NCBI GenBank assembly: GCA_016180765.1
Contig: JACPAP010000156.1
Span: forward strand, 1 to 5,815
Length of the DNA: 5,815 nucleotides
Direction of reading: 5' to 3'
Source: Gemmatimonadota bacterium
GTDB taxonomy: Bacteria > Gemmatimonadota > Gemmatimonadetes > Gemmatimonadales > GWC2-71-9
The position numbers and the translations under genes are program-made. A model generated the notes under the pieces. That model was not told the origin of the DNA. It was given only the letters and a program-made list of their open reading frames with translations, and searched no databases. Positions 1 through 5,815 of the stretch are shown piece by piece; position 1 is the first letter of the stretch, and every line of letters starts with the position of its first letter.

Positions 1-40
1 ACCCGGAGGCCGCGGCCAGAAGCCGCGGCGCGAGGCCGGG
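1..40 (-). terminator. GC-rich hairpin, possible terminator of the leftward genes
   Basis: The palindromic octamer GCCGCGGC occurs at 9-16 and again at 22-29, five bases apart, so the two copies can pair as an 8-bp, all-GC stem with a CAGAA loop. An outer pair, CCCGG at 2-6 with CCGGG at 36-40, could extend it through an internal loop. It lies about 33 bases beyond the stop codon of the leftward small membrane protein gene, where a terminator would be expected. There is no T-tract on either side, so a classical intrinsic terminator is not shown, and the window edge cuts off its context. It could instead be a chance GC-rich repeat or part of a neighbouring gene. Confidence 0.3.
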
Positions 41-72
41 ATCAGGGCAGGGGTTGGGTGGTAGGCGTCGTC

Positions 73-267
73 TCAGGTCTGGACGTCCGGCTGGGTAGCC
101 CGGCGCAGCACACGGTACAGCACGAAGATGAGCAGGGCGATCAGTGCGATCTTGACGGCCAGCGCCAGCAACCCGAAGAGCATGGGGAGCAACATCACCC
201 ACACCAGCTTCCACGCGACCAAGCCGGCCACGCCCAATGCGGCCAGCGTGAGCAGCGATCTGAGCAT
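73..267 (-). CDS. Small hydrophobic membrane protein (64 aa), unknown function
   Basis: I do not recognise a family. The protein is hydrophobic from about residue 4 to 53, broken by lysines at 20 and 39, which suggests two (possibly three) inner-membrane helices. The tail YRVLRRATQPDVQT is basic then polar; by the positive-inside rule its RR segment is probably cytoplasmic. The ATG start is supported by AGGAG on the minus strand (plus-strand ctcct at 275-279) with a 7-base spacer, and the stop is TGA. It lies 77 bp downstream of the GyrI-like gene on the same strand, so the two may be co-transcribed. Composition rules out an accidental soluble reading frame, and the overlapping plus-strand frame has no protein-like pattern. 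Existence is likely; function is open. Confidence 0.65.
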   Translation of the reverse strand: MLRSLLTLAALGVAGLVAWKLVWVMLLPMLFGLLALAVKIALIALLIFVLYRVLRRATQPDVQT

Positions 268-344
268 GTTAGGGCTCCTGCCAAGAAAGGGGACTCCAGT
301 GACCCCTACGGAAGGCGCCGCCGTGTCGCGAGGAGGTGCTTCGC

Positions 345-770
345 CTACGGAGAGGTCGCGGCGGCCACGCCCACCACCAGGGGGAACCGCTCGACCTCGC
401 GCTCCTGGAGCGACTCCAGGAGCACGTCCTTGACGAGCGGGTCCTTGCCCTTGGCGGCCAGCGTGGCGATGGCATCGCTGAGATCGCGCGGGCTTAAGGC
501 CGCCGGCGCGCGGATGCCCAGCTTCCAGGTGCGCGGCCCGTCGGGCGGGCGGACCCAGAAGGCCTCGAGATCGACGACGGTGAAGTCCCGGCCCCCGCGT
601 CCCATGCCCAGCTTGATGGCGTACGCCACCGAGTAGAGCGCGCTCACCTTGGCCTCGAAGAGCGAGCCAGCCGGCAGGCCGCGCCCGGCGATGGTCAGGT
701 ACGCACCCAGCCCTCCCGCCGACTCGGCGGCGGGCCCGCGTGGTGTCTTCTCTCGCTGGTCCGGGCTCAT
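345..770 (-). CDS. GyrI-like small-molecule-binding domain protein, half-length (141 aa)
   Basis: Residues 45-73 carry the pattern typical of GyrI-like proteins (SHS2 fold, related to the ligand-binding part of multidrug-sensing regulators): LYSVAYAIK, then GRDFTVVDLEAFWV. Residues 82-107 (WKLGIRAP, then SPRDLSDAIATLAAKG) match the following strand and helix. Full GyrI-like proteins are about 200 residues with two SHS2 modules. This one stops at residue 141, just after VLLESLQ, where the second module would begin, so it keeps only the first half. The alternative frames downstream encode nothing resembling the missing half, and only 77 bp separate its stop from the next gene. No DNA-binding helix-turn-helix is present. 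The ATG start has GAGG on the minus strand (plus-strand cctc at 776-779) five bases away. A role in binding hydrophobic ligands is inferred from the family only. It may be a natural single-module protein or a truncated remnant. Confidence 0.65.
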   Translation of the reverse strand: MSPDQREKTPRGPAAESAGGLGAYLTIAGRGLPAGSLFEAKVSALYSVAYAIKLGMGRGGRDFTVVDLEAFWVRPPDGPRTWKLGIRAPAALSPRDLSDAIATLAAKGKDPLVKDVLLESLQEREVERFPLVVGVAAATSP

Positions 771-927
771 GCGTACCTCAACCGGCCTGCCTCTCCCGCG
801 TATCCCCGAGCGAACCTCACGCTCCAGGTCTTAAGCGGCGATGAACCCGGCATGAAACCGCACCTTGCTGCCCGTGGGCCGCGGTGGTATTTCACTCCAC
901 CACCCGTTCCGGCGGAGAGCAGCGACG
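771..927. promoter_or_regulatory. Divergent intergenic spacer, presumed two promoters
   Basis: This 157-bp gap separates the leftward GyrI-like gene from the rightward 63-aa gene, so promoters for both directions should lie here. The best plus-strand candidate is TTGCTG (865-870), a 17-base gap, then TATTTC (888-893). Each hexamer matches only 3 of 6 positions of the sigma-70 consensus, so it is weak. A short inverted repeat, GGTGG (883-887) and CCACC (897-901), overlaps the -10 candidate and could be an operator or chance. No convincing minus-strand promoter was found. Confidence 0.3.
914..917 (+). promoter_or_regulatory. Shine-Dalgarno GGAG that selects the ATG at 928
   Basis: GGAG lies ten bases before the ATG at 928. 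The same frame is open back to a TTG at 865, but that TTG lacks a comparable ribosome binding site and would add 21 residues of no recognisable character. The ATG at 928 is therefore the better start; an ATG at 940 is a second in-frame option. Confidence 0.5.
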
Positions 928-1119
928 ATGGGCAAGGGCATGGAGTATCAGCACCGCATCCAGGAAGCGCTGGGGGCGTTCGAGGCCGCGATCGTCCGGC
1001 GCGAGAACAAACCAATGCTCGAGAGCAAGGTCCCGCTTCAGCAGGAGGTCGACCGGGCCCGCGCCAACGTGCTCGAGGTGGTAGCCAAGGTGGTGACGGA
1101 GGAACGCCTCGCCCGGTGA
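928..1119 (+). CDS. Small helical hypothetical protein (63 aa)
   Basis: I do not recognise a family. From the ATG at 928 the protein begins MGKGMEYQHRIQEALGAFEA and is soluble, charged and almost free of helix breakers apart from two prolines near residues 29 and 36. Two amphipathic helices seem likely: roughly residues 6-26, and 38-63 (LQQEVDRARANVLEVVAKVV and the charged tail), giving a helical hairpin. There is no signal peptide, membrane segment, cysteine pair or metal-binding motif. GGAG ten bases upstream supports the start; the stop is TGA. It is divergent from the GyrI-like gene and 154 bp ahead of the efflux adaptor, so it is probably not in the efflux operon. The opposite strand also has an open frame here, as expected in GC-rich DNA, but without a better protein pattern. 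Confidence 0.5.
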   Translation: MGKGMEYQHRIQEALGAFEAAIVRRENKPMLESKVPLQQEVDRARANVLEVVAKVVTEERLAR

Positions 1120-1273
1120 GCATGGGTCAGCTCCGGCGTCGGTTGGGCGGCTAGGACTGCGGGAGCCAGGCACCTTCCAGCGTTCTCATCGCTTCGTGCG
1201 TAGTACATTCGATGTGATTGACCGCGGCGGATCTTCTCCCGTCGTCGTGTCCATCCCTAGCTAGAGCAACCAC
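1120..1273 (+). promoter_or_regulatory. Leader region ahead of the RND efflux operon
   Basis: The efflux genes follow this 154-bp gap and the later genes overlap one another, so the operon promoter most likely lies here. It contains the most AT-rich stretch nearby (about 1185-1220). TACATT at 1204-1209 matches the -10 consensus at 4 of 6 positions but lacks a good -35 partner at normal spacing; TTGACC at 1218-1223 resembles a -35 but has no -10. The arms CATCG (1187-1191) and CGATG (1210-1214) form a widely spaced inverted repeat that might be a regulator site but is short enough to be chance. CTAGCTAG at 1257-1264 is a perfect 8-base palindrome just before the start codon. No clear terminator for the preceding gene was seen. 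Confidence 0.35.
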
Positions 1274-2422
1274 ATGAATGACGTGTCGAAGCGGCGCGGC
1301 GCGAGCCGACGGACGGTTCGAGTGCGCGCCAGCGGCTGGGTGCTGGCCGCCGTACCGCTGGGCCTCGCGTGCTCGAACCGGCGCCAGGTAACGCCCCCGG
1401 CCGTGCCGGTGACGGTCGCCCAAGCCGAGCAGCGCACGGTGCCCTTCGAGATCACCGCGCCCGGCACGGTCGAGCCGATGCGGGCCGTGGCCGTGTCCGC
1501 GCAGGTGTCCGGCATCGTGACCAGCGTGCGGTTCCGCGAGGGCGACGACGTGCGGGAGGGCGAGGTGCTGGGCCAGATCGATCCCCGCCCGTACCGCAAC
1601 GCGCTCCAGCAAGCGGAGGCGACCTTGGCCCGGGACTTGATCCAGCTGGCCAACGCGCGCCGTCAGGTGGAGCGCTACCAGGGACTGGCGCAAAGCGAAT
1701 ACATCACGACCGAGCAGTTCGAGGCGCTTCAGACCAGCGCGCAGGCGTTGGAGGCGACGGTGCAGTCGGACTCGGCGGCGGTGGACAACGCCCGGCTCAA
1801 TCTTGAATACACCACGATCCGCTCGCCCATCTCGGGGCGGACCGGCAGTCTCCTCATCAAGGAGGGCAACGTGGTGCGGGCCCAGGGGTCGGGCCCGCTC
1901 GTCACGGTGAATCAGACGCAGCCCATTCTGGTCCGATTCGCCGTGCCGGCTCCCTTCCTCCCGGTCATCCGGCAGCACCAGGGCGGCGGCCTGGTAGCAC
2001 GGGTCCGCCCGACCAACGACACCGCGTCGTTGAGCGGCACGCTCATCTTCGTGGATAACGCGGTGGACACTACCACGGGGACGATCATGCTGAAGGCCCG
2101 GTTCGCCAACCCCGGCGGGCAACTCTGGCCGGGTCAGTTCGTGACCGCCACATTGGTGGTGTACGAAGAACGCGACGTGGTCCTGGTTCCGGTCCCGGCG
2201 GTGGTGGAAGCGGAAGGGGGAACCTACGTCTACGTCGTGAGTACCGACAACCAGGCGGAGACGCGCCCCGTCGTGGTGGGCCGGTCCGTGGGAGACGACG
2301 TGGTCGTGACCCAGGGCCTCGCAGCCGGAGAGACCATCGTGACGGACGGCCAGCTTCGCCTGTTCCCCGGTGCCCGCGTCCAGATTCGGAACGTCACTGA
2401 CCCGCGGCGAGGTCGCTCATGA
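1274..2422 (+). CDS. RND efflux periplasmic adaptor subunit (MdtA/AcrA type membrane fusion protein)
   Basis: At 382 residues this is full length for the family, whose members bridge an inner-membrane RND pump and an outer-membrane channel in the periplasm. A basic N-terminus (KRR, RR, RVR in residues 6-18) precedes a hydrophobic segment at about 21-32 ending in GLAC at Cys33. This is a signal peptide, possibly a lipoprotein one, though the lipobox is imperfect. Then come the first half of the lipoyl/barrel-sandwich region (about 59-105, with VSGIVTSVRFREGDDVREG and QIDPRPYRNAL), the alpha-hairpin (about 106-178), the second lipoyl half (about 180-205, TTIRSPISGRTG), the beta-barrel (about 212-298, including VDTTTGTIMLKARF and WPGQFV), and the membrane-proximal domain (about 299-374). 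IDPRPY, LANARR and the VDTTTGTI segment are especially MdtA-like. The ATG at 1274 has only a weak ribosome site (AGAG at 1263-1266) but gives the expected n-region. The stop overlaps the permease start as ATGA, which indicates co-translation. Confidence 0.95.
   Translation: MNDVSKRRGASRRTVRVRASGWVLAAVPLGLACSNRRQVTPPAVPVTVAQAEQRTVPFEITAPGTVEPMRAVAVSAQVSGIVTSVRFREGDDVREGEVLGQIDPRPYRNALQQAEATLARDLIQLANARRQVERYQGLAQSEYITTEQFEALQTSAQALEATVQSDSAAVDNARLNLEYTTIRSPISGRTGSLLIKEGNVVRAQGSGPLVTVNQTQPILVRFAVPAPFLPVIRQHQGGGLVARVRPTNDTASLSGTLIFVDNAVDTTTGTIMLKARFANPGGQLWPGQFVTATLVVYEERDVVLVPVPAVVEAEGGTYVYVVSTDNQAETRPVVVGRSVGDDVVVTQGLAAGETIVTDGQLRLFPGARVQIRNVTDPRRGRS
2409..2412 (+). promoter_or_regulatory. Shine-Dalgarno of the RND permease, inside the adaptor gene
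   Basis: GAGG lies six bases before the permease ATG at 2419 and within the last codons of the adaptor. With the ATGA stop/start overlap it fixes the permease start and suggests translational coupling of adaptor and pump. Confidence 0.6.
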
Positions 2423-5400
2423 ACATCGCGGCTCTTTTCATCCACCGGCCCATCGCGACCACCCTGGCGATGGTCGGGATTCTGGTGTTCGGGATCGTGG
2501 GCTATCGGCAGCTGCCGGTCAGCGACCTCCCGCCCATCGATTACCCGACCATCAACGTCAACGCCAGCTTCTCGGGCGCCAGCCCGGAGACCATGGCGTC
2601 CGCGGTGGCGACGCCGCTGGAGCGGGCGTTCTCCACCATCCCCGGAATCGAGCAGATCACCTCCAGCAGCAACCAGGGTTCCACCAACATCACCCTCCAG
2701 TTCGCCCTGTCCCGCAACATCGACGCCGCAGCCCAGGACGTGCAAACGGCACTCTCCCGGGCCCAGCGCGGGTTGCCGGACGACATGCGTGACCCGCCGT
2801 CGTACAACAAGGCCAATCCATCCGACTTCCCGATCATCTTCTACTCGGTATCCTCGGCCACCCTGCCGCTCTCGACCATCAACGAATACGCCGAGACGGT
2901 GCTGGCGCCCCGGCTCTCGACCATCGAGGGCGTGGCCCAGGTAGATGTCATGGGGGCCCAGCGCTACGCGGTCCGGGTCCAGGTGGACCCCCGGGCGCTG
3001 GCGTACCGGCGTATCGGGATCGACGAAGTCGTGACCGCGGTCACCACCAACAACATCGCCACGCCGGCCGGCGCCCTGTGGGGCCGGCACAAGGTGCTGG
3101 CCCTGCAGTCCAACGGCCAGCTCCAGAGCGCCGACGCCTTCCGTGACATCGTGGTAGCCTATCGCAACGGGTCGCCCGTGCGGCTGGGGGACGTGGGCAA
3201 CGTCCTGAACGCGGTGTCGAACCCCCGCTCCGGCAACTGGTACAACGGCGCCCGGACCATCGTGGTCGCGGTCCGGCGGCAACCCGGATCCAACACCGTC
3301 CGGGTCGCCGACGCCGTCAAGGCCCGAGTGGCGGCCTTGCAGCCCCAACTCCCGCCGGCCATCGACGTGAGTCTCCGGTACGACCGATCGCAGACCATTC
3401 GGGAGTCGGTGGCGGACGTGAAGTTCACGCTGGGGCTCACGCTCTGCCTGGTGGTGCTGGTGATCTTCCTGTTCCTCCGGAATATCCCGGCCACCGCGAT
3501 TCCCAGCATGGCGCTGCCGATGTCCGTGGTGGGGACGTTCGCCGTCATGGCCCTGCTCGGGTTCAGCGTGGACAACCTTTCAATGATGGCGTTGACGCTG
3601 GCCGTGGGCTTCGTGGTGGACGACGCCACCGTGATGCTGGAGAACATCCACCGTCGCGTGGAAATGGGGAAACCGGGGTTCCAGGCCGCGCTGGACGGCT
3701 CGAAAGAAGTGGGCTTCACCATCCTCTCCATGACGCTGTCGCTGGTGGCGGTGTTCATTCCCCTCCTTTTCATGCCGGGGCTCCTGGGGCGCTTGTTCCA
3801 CGAGTTCGCCGCGGTGATCGCCGCCGCGATCCTGATCTCGGGCTTGGTCTCTTTGACGCTCACGCCCATGATGTGCAGCCGGTTCCTCAAAGGCGAACAC
3901 CAGCTGCGTCACGGCCGGTTCTACAACGCCATCGAAGGCGTGTGGAGCCGCGCCGTCGTGTTGTATCGTGACACCCTGCACTGGGTGCTGGGCCACCGGC
4001 GCACCGCGATGGTCGGCTCCCTGGGGATTCTGGTGGCTACGGTCGGGTTGTTCGTCATCGTGCCCAAGGGCTTCATTCCCAGTCAGGACACCGGCTCCGT
4101 CAACGGGACGATCGAGGCGGCCGAGGGGACGTCCTGGGACCAGATGGTGCAGCACATGAGCCGGGTAAGCGAGGTCGTGCGGCAGAATCCCAACGTGCAG
4201 GGCGTGCAGGTCTCGGGGGGCGGCGGGGGACCCTTCGGGGGCGGCCTGACCCGGGCCCGCATCAGCGTGTACCTCAAGCCCCGGGACGAGCGACGGCTGA
4301 ACGCGGATCAGGTGATCCGGGGCCTCCAGCCCTCGTTGTCGCAGATACCCGGCGTGCGCGTGTTTCTCAGCAACCCGCCCGCCATTCGGATCGGGGGACG
4401 GTTCAGCCAAAGCCAGTACCAGTTCACGCTCCAGAGCGCCGACCTGGTGGAGCTGTACGAGCAGTCGCGCGTCCTGGAGACCCGGATGCGGGAGCTGCCG
4501 TCGGTCCGGGACGTCTCCAGCGATCTCCAGCTGCGCAACCCGCAGCTGCGGATCGACGTGGACCGGGATCGGGCGGCGGCGCTGGGTCTCAACATCAGCC
4601 AGGTGCAGAGCGCGCTGTACAACGCCTTCGGGTCCCGCCAGATCTCCACCATCCTGGGGACCAGCAACGACTACCCCGTGATTCTGGAGCTGCTGCCCGA
4701 ATTCCAGCGGGACCCCTCGGCCATCAACCTGCTCCACGTGAGGTCCCGAACCGGCGCCCTGGTCCCGCTCGGAGCGGTGGCGACCGTCACCCCCATCCTG
4801 GGGCCCCAATCCGTCAATCACTCCGGCCAGCTTCCGTCGGTGACCCTGTCGTTCAACCTGGAGGAAGGGGTGTCGCTGGGAGAGGGCGTCGCCGCCGCGC
4901 AGCGGGTGGCCAACGAGGTGCTGCCGTCCACCATCACCGGGAGCTTCTCGGGAACCGCACAGGCGTTCCAACAATCCCAGACCGGCCTGGCCTTCCTGCT
5001 GGTCGTGGCGGTCCTGGTCATCTACCTCGTGCTGGGCGTGCTGTACGAGAGCTTCATTCACCCGTTGACCATTCTCTCGGCACTCCCCTTCGCGGTCTTC
5101 GGTGCGCTGCTGACGCTGCTGATCTTCCGCACCGACCTCAACATCTACTCCTACGTGGGATTGATCCTGCTGGTGGGGTTGGTGAAGAAGAACGGCATCA
5201 TGATGATCGACTTCGCGCTGGAAGCCCAGCGCCGGGAGCGCAAGGGACCCGCGGAGGCGATCGCGGAGGCCTGCCTGATCCGGTTCCGGCCGATCATGAT
5301 GACCACCATGTGCGCACTGATGGCTACCCTACCCATTGCGGTCGGGTTCGGGGCGGGCGCCGAGGCGCGGCAGCCCCTGGGGATCGCGGTGGTGGGCGGG

Positions 5401-5553
5401 CTGTTCGTCTCGCAGCTGGTCACCCTGTACGTGACGCCGGTGATCTACACGTATCTCGACGAGTTCCAGGCGTGGCTCGGAAAGCGGGTGACTCGGCGGC
5501 AGCCCGCCGCGGTCACCGGGGAGCCGGCCCTGAGCGGGCAGGGAGCGGACTGA
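2419..5553 (+). CDS. RND multidrug efflux permease, HAE1 family (MdtB/MdtC type), complete
   Basis: This 1044-residue inner-membrane proton/substrate antiporter has the normal HAE1 length and layout. TM1 is at about 10-30, followed by a first periplasmic porter/docking region (about 31-335), TM2-TM6 (about 336-485), TM7 (about 529-548), a second periplasmic region (about 549-855), and TM8-TM12 (about 857-1010). The start (ALFIHRPIAT), LPVSDLPPIDYPTI, GASPETMASAVATPLERAF, KANPSDFPI and QYQFTLQ resemble MdtB/MdtC. The proton-relay residues are present: adjacent Asp401 and Asp402 in TM4 (GFVVDDATVMLEN) and Lys924 in TM10 (GLVKKNGIMMIDFA), the counterparts of AcrB Asp407, Asp408 and Lys940. This indicates a working drug-type pump rather than a metal (CzcA) one, although the substrate cannot be read from sequence. 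Residues 599-609 form a glycine-rich loop (SGGGGGPFGGG). No frameshift or internal stop is seen. With no second permease adjacent, a homotrimer working with the upstream adaptor is inferred. The stop overlaps the next ATG as TGATG. Confidence 0.97.
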   Translation: MNIAALFIHRPIATTLAMVGILVFGIVGYRQLPVSDLPPIDYPTINVNASFSGASPETMASAVATPLERAFSTIPGIEQITSSSNQGSTNITLQFALSRNIDAAAQDVQTALSRAQRGLPDDMRDPPSYNKANPSDFPIIFYSVSSATLPLSTINEYAETVLAPRLSTIEGVAQVDVMGAQRYAVRVQVDPRALAYRRIGIDEVVTAVTTNNIATPAGALWGRHKVLALQSNGQLQSADAFRDIVVAYRNGSPVRLGDVGNVLNAVSNPRSGNWYNGARTIVVAVRRQPGSNTVRVADAVKARVAALQPQLPPAIDVSLRYDRSQTIRESVADVKFTLGLTLCLVVLVIFLFLRNIPATAIPSMALPMSVVGTFAVMALLGFSVDNLSMMALTLAVGFVVDDATVMLENIHRRVEMGKPGFQAALDGSKEVGFTILSMTLSLVAVFIPLLFMPGLLGRLFHEFAAVIAAAILISGLVSLTLTPMMCSRFLKGEHQLRHGRFYNAIEGVWSRAVVLYRDTLHWVLGHRRTAMVGSLGILVATVGLFVIVPKGFIPSQDTGSVNGTIEAAEGTSWDQMVQHMSRVSEVVRQNPNVQGVQVSGGGGGPFGGGLTRARISVYLKPRDERRLNADQVIRGLQPSLSQIPGVRVFLSNPPAIRIGGRFSQSQYQFTLQSADLVELYEQSRVLETRMRELPSVRDVSSDLQLRNPQLRIDVDRDRAAALGLNISQVQSALYNAFGSRQISTILGTSNDYPVILELLPEFQRDPSAINLLHVRSRTGALVPLGAVATVTPILGPQSVNHSGQLPSVTLSFNLEEGVSLGEGVAAAQRVANEVLPSTITGSFSGTAQAFQQSQTGLAFLLVVAVLVIYLVLGVLYESFIHPLTILSALPFAVFGALLTLLIFRTDLNIYSYVGLILLVGLVKKNGIMMIDFALEAQRRERKGPAEAIAEACLIRFRPIMMTTMCALMATLPIAVGFGAGAEARQPLGIAVVGGLFVSQLVTLYVTPVIYTYLDEFQAWLGKRVTRRQPAAVTGEPALSGQGAD
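5542..5545 (+). promoter_or_regulatory. Shine-Dalgarno of the TPR gene, inside the permease gene
   Basis: GGAG lies seven bases before the ATG at 5553, within the last codons of the permease. It picks this ATG over the in-frame ATG at 5601, which would remove the front of the signal peptide. The TGATG overlap suggests coupled translation. Confidence 0.55.
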
Positions 5554-5815
5554 TGCTCCCTGCCTCGGTCCGCCGGCTCCTCCCGGCGGTCGCGACCACG
5601 ATGGTCGCCACGGCGGCAAGCGGCCAGGCGCCGGCCCGGCACCAGAGCCCCCCGCAGTACCAGGCGCTGGCGCGGGACCCGCAGCACGCCGACACCTTGA
5701 ACACCCTGGGCTATTTGTTGGCGGAGCAAGGGACGCGGCTCGAGGAGGCCGAGGCGCTCGTGCAACAGGCGCTGGCCCACGATCCGGAAGCGGGCGCGTA
5801 TCTCGATTCGCTGGG
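5553..5815 (+). CDS. Exported TPR-repeat protein, 3' end beyond the window (partial)
   Basis: The frame opens at the ATG overlapping the permease stop and runs off the window after 87 full codons. Residues 1-24 look like a Sec signal peptide: MLPASVRRLLPAVATTMVAT with a basic RR, a hydrophobic stretch, and a likely cleavage after AASG before Gln25. A short proline-rich linker follows (about 25-45). Residues 46-79 form a TPR unit: ADTLNTLGYLLAEQG, then RLEEAEALVQQALAHDP. Next comes GAYLDSLG, the opening of a second unit. TPRs are helix-pair scaffolds for protein contacts, so a periplasmic or outer-membrane-facing role is inferred. The wording LGYLLAEQG...AYLDSLG is usually found towards the end of long bacterial TPR proteins, yet here it begins about 50 residues in, so the protein may be a short form. 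Its site directly behind the pump genes suggests co-expression; a functional link is unproven. Confidence 0.8.
   Translation, partial: MLPASVRRLLPAVATTMVATAASGQAPARHQSPPQYQALARDPQHADTLNTLGYLLAEQGTRLEEAEALVQQALAHDPEAGAYLDSL

Noticed and set aside
58..636. Plus-strand open frame of 192 codons across the left region
   Set aside because: It runs antisense to two minus-strand genes that have good ribosome sites and protein-like patterns. Its own translation is Gln/His/Arg/Ser-rich with no domain or hydrophobic pattern, typical of a GC-rich shadow frame.
865..927. TTG at 865 as an upstream start for the 63-aa gene
   Set aside because: It has no Shine-Dalgarno comparable to the GGAG before the ATG at 928, and the extra 21 residues have no recognisable feature.
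1187..1214. Inverted arms CATCG/CGATG as a regulator operator
   Set aside because: The arms are only five bases with an 18-base gap and no inner symmetry, so chance is a sufficient explanation; it is mentioned only within the leader region.
1151..2122. Long minus-strand frame opposite the adaptor gene
   Set aside because: Its composition is His/Arg/Gly/Asp-rich with no motif, and it mirrors the codons of the clear adaptor gene.
2230..3348. Minus-strand frame of 372 codons opposite the adaptor end and permease start
   Set aside because: The opposite strand encodes conserved RND proteins throughout; this translation is low-complexity and lacks a recognisable fold.
3580..5061. Minus-strand frame of 493 codons opposite the permease
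   Set aside because: It is long only because codon bias in GC-rich DNA removes stop codons from the antisense frame; the His/Gln/Arg/Gly-rich translation shows no family.

Overview
The window is GC-rich bacterial DNA with tightly packed genes, short intergenic gaps and mostly good Shine-Dalgarno sequences. It looks like a chromosomal segment from a high-GC Gram-negative: the tripartite-type RND exporter implies an outer membrane. Gemmatimonadota or a similar soil phylum is my best guess, but no rRNA or marker gene is present to prove it. I see no tRNA, rRNA, CRISPR array, insertion sequence or phage gene.

Left part (1-770, minus strand). Two genes read leftward. The first (770-345) is a 141-residue protein resembling the first half of a GyrI-like small-molecule-binding protein. 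The second (267-73) is a 64-residue, almost wholly hydrophobic membrane protein. A GC-rich hairpin at the extreme left edge could end their transcript.

Middle (771-1273). A 157-bp divergent spacer leads to a 63-residue helical, charged hypothetical protein on the plus strand (928-1119). A 154-bp gap that probably holds the efflux operon's promoter follows.

Right part (1274-5815, plus strand). This is an operon-like run of three genes that overlap at their stop and start codons. They are an RND periplasmic adaptor of MdtA type (1274-2422), a full-length RND inner-membrane permease of MdtB/MdtC type with its proton-relay residues intact (2419-5553), and the start of an exported TPR-repeat protein (5553 to the window edge, incomplete). 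Adaptor and permease should form a proton-driven efflux pump that needs an outer-membrane TolC-like channel, which is not encoded in this window. The single permease suggests a homotrimer, unlike the MdtB/MdtC heterotrimer of E. coli.

Most of this is familiar biology. The least routine points are the TPR gene apparently coupled to the pump, its C-terminal-type TPR motif lying almost directly after the signal peptide, and the half-length GyrI-like protein. I found no convincing evidence of a wholly new system.
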